From positions 1-8,199 of the forward strand of contig JADING010000112.1 of NCBI GenBank assembly GCA_017694135.1: a DNA stretch of 8,199 nucleotides, in the 5' to 3' direction. This stretch comes from Candidatus Scatoplasma merdavium (GTDB taxonomy: Bacteria; Bacillota_I; Bacilli_A; RFN20; CAG-288). A model generated the notes under the pieces. It made no database searches and was not told the DNA's origin. It saw nothing but the letters and a program-made list of their open reading frames with translations. This document shows positions 6,910 through 8,199 of this stretch, in pieces (the stretch's first letter is position 1; every line of letters begins with the position of its first letter). The position numbers were made by a program, and so were the translations under genes.

Positions 6910-7550
6910 AAGAACTAGATACAAATCAAAAGTTTGAACTCTTTTTAGATGAAGTTAAAAGAGGAGGAAAGAAGCCGAAGATCTTGGTTCACGTCTGCTG
7001 TGGGCCTTGTGCCACTTATCCTTTAACGAGGTTAGCAGAAGTGTTTGATGTGACAGTCATATTTATAAATCCGAACATTTATCCAGAAGAGGAATATGAA
7101 AAAAGATTCGCGGAACTGAAGAGGTTTATAAAAGAAGACAGGCTTAATATATCGCTTATAAAGCTCAGTTATGATCATCGTTCTTATCTAGATTACATCA
7201 AAGGTTACGAAGATGAAAAAGAGGGTGGAAAAAGATGCGAACTCTGTTATAAGTTCCGCATTGAACTAGGGATGAAATACGCTAGTGAAAACGGATTTCC
7301 TTACTTTTTAACAGTGATGACAATTTCCGCTAAAAAACCATCGAAATTGCTCAATGAAATCGGTTGTTCTTTGTCATCTAAATACGTTTCAACGGCGTAT
7401 GTTTCTACCGATTTTAAAAAGAAAGATGGGACTTTAAAGGGAATCAAGATTGCTAAGGCGTTTAATCTGTATCGGCAAGATTACTGCGGATGCGAGTTTT
7501 CTTACCGCGCTAGGCAATCTTATTTAGAGCAAAAAAAGCACATTAATTAG
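6906..7550 (+). CDS. queH: Epoxyqueuosine reductase QueH (cobalamin-independent, formerly DUF208)
   Basis: QueH reduces epoxyqueuosine in tRNA to queuosine, the final step. It replaces the unrelated cobalamin-dependent QueG and uses an iron-sulfur cluster plus an adjacent metal. The 214-residue protein carries the cysteine pattern of the family: HVCCGPC (Cys31, Cys32, Cys35), KRCELCYKFR (Cys111, Cys114) and YCGCEFS (Cys194, Cys196). The region following HVCCGPC (VIFINPNIYPEEEYEKR) is also typical of the family. The gene overlaps the end of queA through ATGA, so it is almost certainly co-translated with it. Using QueH means the last step needs no vitamin B12, which fits an anaerobic or reduced-metabolism host-associated bacterium. 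Confidence 0.95.
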   Translation: MKELDTNQKFELFLDEVKRGGKKPKILVHVCCGPCATYPLTRLAEVFDVTVIFINPNIYPEEEYEKRFAELKRFIKEDRLNISLIKLSYDHRSYLDYIKGYEDEKEGGKRCELCYKFRIELGMKYASENGFPYFLTVMTISAKKPSKLLNEIGCSLSSKYVSTAYVSTDFKKKDGTLKGIKIAKAFNLYRQDYCGCEFSYRARQSYLEQKKHIN

Positions 7551-7580
7551 TTAATTTTTCATTTAATTTAATGTTTTACA

Positions 7581-7608
7581 TTGATTTTTAATAGTTTTTA
7601 ATTAAAAT
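7581..7608 (+). promoter_or_regulatory. Probable promoter of the lipoprotein gene
   Basis: In the AT-rich 103-base gap after queH, TTGATT (7581-7586) and TAAAAT (7603-7608) lie 16 bases apart and resemble -35 and -10 boxes. Transcription would start near 7615, leaving a leader of about 40 bases that contains AAAGG (7638-7642). The base composition makes chance matches likely, so the exact boxes are tentative. Confidence 0.4.
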
Positions 7609-7653
7609 ATATACATGGAGACTTATAGTCCCACAAGAAAGGTCATTTTATTT

Positions 7654-8199
7654 ATGAAAAAATCTGCAATGTTGTTAGCGGGTTTACTTACCTGCTTTGG
7701 TCTTGTATCTTGCGATGATTCTGCCACTCCAGAAACCGCATCACTCTACGGAGTTATTAACGATTGCTTAGTCGGTAAAATCGATATCACTTACACCGGC
7801 AAGACAGTTTCTGAAGCTAAGATCGATGAATGTTATTTCTTAACTCAAACCGCTCTCTTACCTGCTGAACATGAGGGTATTGCTGACACTGATACTATTT
7901 CTGTCACTGTCGAAAGCTGGTCTGGTCCTGCTACTAACACCTATTCTAAGTACATGAAAATCGGTGATACTGTCTACACCGGCACTTTGAGAGAAGCTAC
8001 TTCTGAAGAATACGGTTTAGCTGAATACATCAAATGGACTTCTTCTTCAACCGATGATTTATTCAAATCAGTTAAATCTTCTGCTGCAGCTGCTGAACAA
8101 TGGTATAACGATATCGTTAATGGTAACGTTAACTTCTGCACCGCTACTGGTACTGTTATTGAAAACATAGCTTTAGGTTATAAGACCGCTGGTTACACC
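7654..8199 (+). CDS. Lipoprotein of unknown function, partial (3' end beyond window)
   Basis: The reading frame is open from 7654 to the last base (182 codons, no stop). The N-terminus is MKKSAMLLAGLL followed by the lipobox LVSC with Cys20, a clear type-II signal peptide. The protein should therefore be lipid-anchored on the outer face of the cytoplasmic membrane. The mature part is rich in Thr, Ser, Ala and acidic residues, with no family motif that I recognise. Codons such as GCT, ACT, GGT and GAA dominate, a sign of high expression. ATG 7654 is preferred because KK plus the hydrophobic core follow at once and AAAGG lies 11 bases upstream. An in-frame ATG at 7615 would add 13 residues but has no RBS and falls at the expected transcription start. 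It has its own promoter and is probably not part of the Q operon. Confidence 0.85.
   Translation, partial: MKKSAMLLAGLLTCFGLVSCDDSATPETASLYGVINDCLVGKIDITYTGKTVSEAKIDECYFLTQTALLPAEHEGIADTDTISVTVESWSGPATNTYSKYMKIGDTVYTGTLREATSEEYGLAEYIKWTSSSTDDLFKSVKSSAAAAEQWYNDIVNGNVNFCTATGTVIENIALGYKTAGYT

Noticed and set aside
7542..7560. ATTAA-TTAG-TTAAT hairpin followed by T4 after queH as a terminator
   Set aside because: The stem is five A-T pairs only, too weak for an intrinsic terminator, and such patterns are common in this AT-rich gap.
7615..7653. Upstream in-frame ATG for the lipoprotein gene
   Set aside because: It has no RBS, coincides with the expected transcription start, and would place 13 polar residues ahead of a normal signal peptide.
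7974..8168. Minus-strand open frame of 64 codons inside the lipoprotein gene
   Set aside because: It lies wholly antisense to the open lipoprotein frame and has no supporting start signal.

Overview
The window reads as bacterial chromosome from a low-GC Firmicutes/Mollicutes-like lineage, probably an uncultured host-associated member of the Bacilli. The basis is the AT-rich coding sequence, strong AGGAG-type ribosome binding sites, a lipobox lipoprotein, and TGA used as a stop (queA ends in TGA) while tryptophan is TGG, so the genetic code is standard and not the mycoplasma code. The lineage is inferred from composition and gene style, not from a database match.

Layout: (i) 7-2580, plus strand: a large secreted or surface protein of 857 residues with no recognised function. 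(ii) 2577-4482, minus strand: a tightly packed operon in transcription order queC-yhhQ-queF. (iii) 4483-4679: a 197-base divergent control region. It holds a candidate class-I preQ1 riboswitch with a translational on/off hairpin pair ahead of queC, a promoter in each direction, and a small inverted repeat. (iv) 4680-7550, plus strand: a second packed operon, tgt-queA-queH. (v) 7551-7653: a short AT-rich spacer with a promoter. (vi) 7654 to the right edge: the start of a lipoprotein gene that runs off the window.

The six central genes form a queuosine (Q) tRNA-modification locus. YhhQ imports Q precursors (preQ0/preQ1). QueC makes preQ0 from 7-carboxy-7-deazaguanine. QueF reduces preQ0 to preQ1. 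Tgt exchanges preQ1 for guanine 34 in GUN-anticodon tRNAs. QueA adds the epoxycyclopentane ring from SAM, and QueH reduces epoxyqueuosine to queuosine without cobalamin. The early enzymes (FolE, QueD, QueE) are not in the window, so de novo supply depends on genes elsewhere or the locus relies partly on salvage. The supply half (queC-yhhQ-queF) lies behind the candidate preQ1 sensor; the tRNA-modifying half (tgt-queA-queH) does not.

The most interesting items are the apparent translational riboswitch, whose hairpins can be drawn base by base, and the large flanking secreted protein. No CRISPR array, insertion sequence, tRNA or rRNA was seen.
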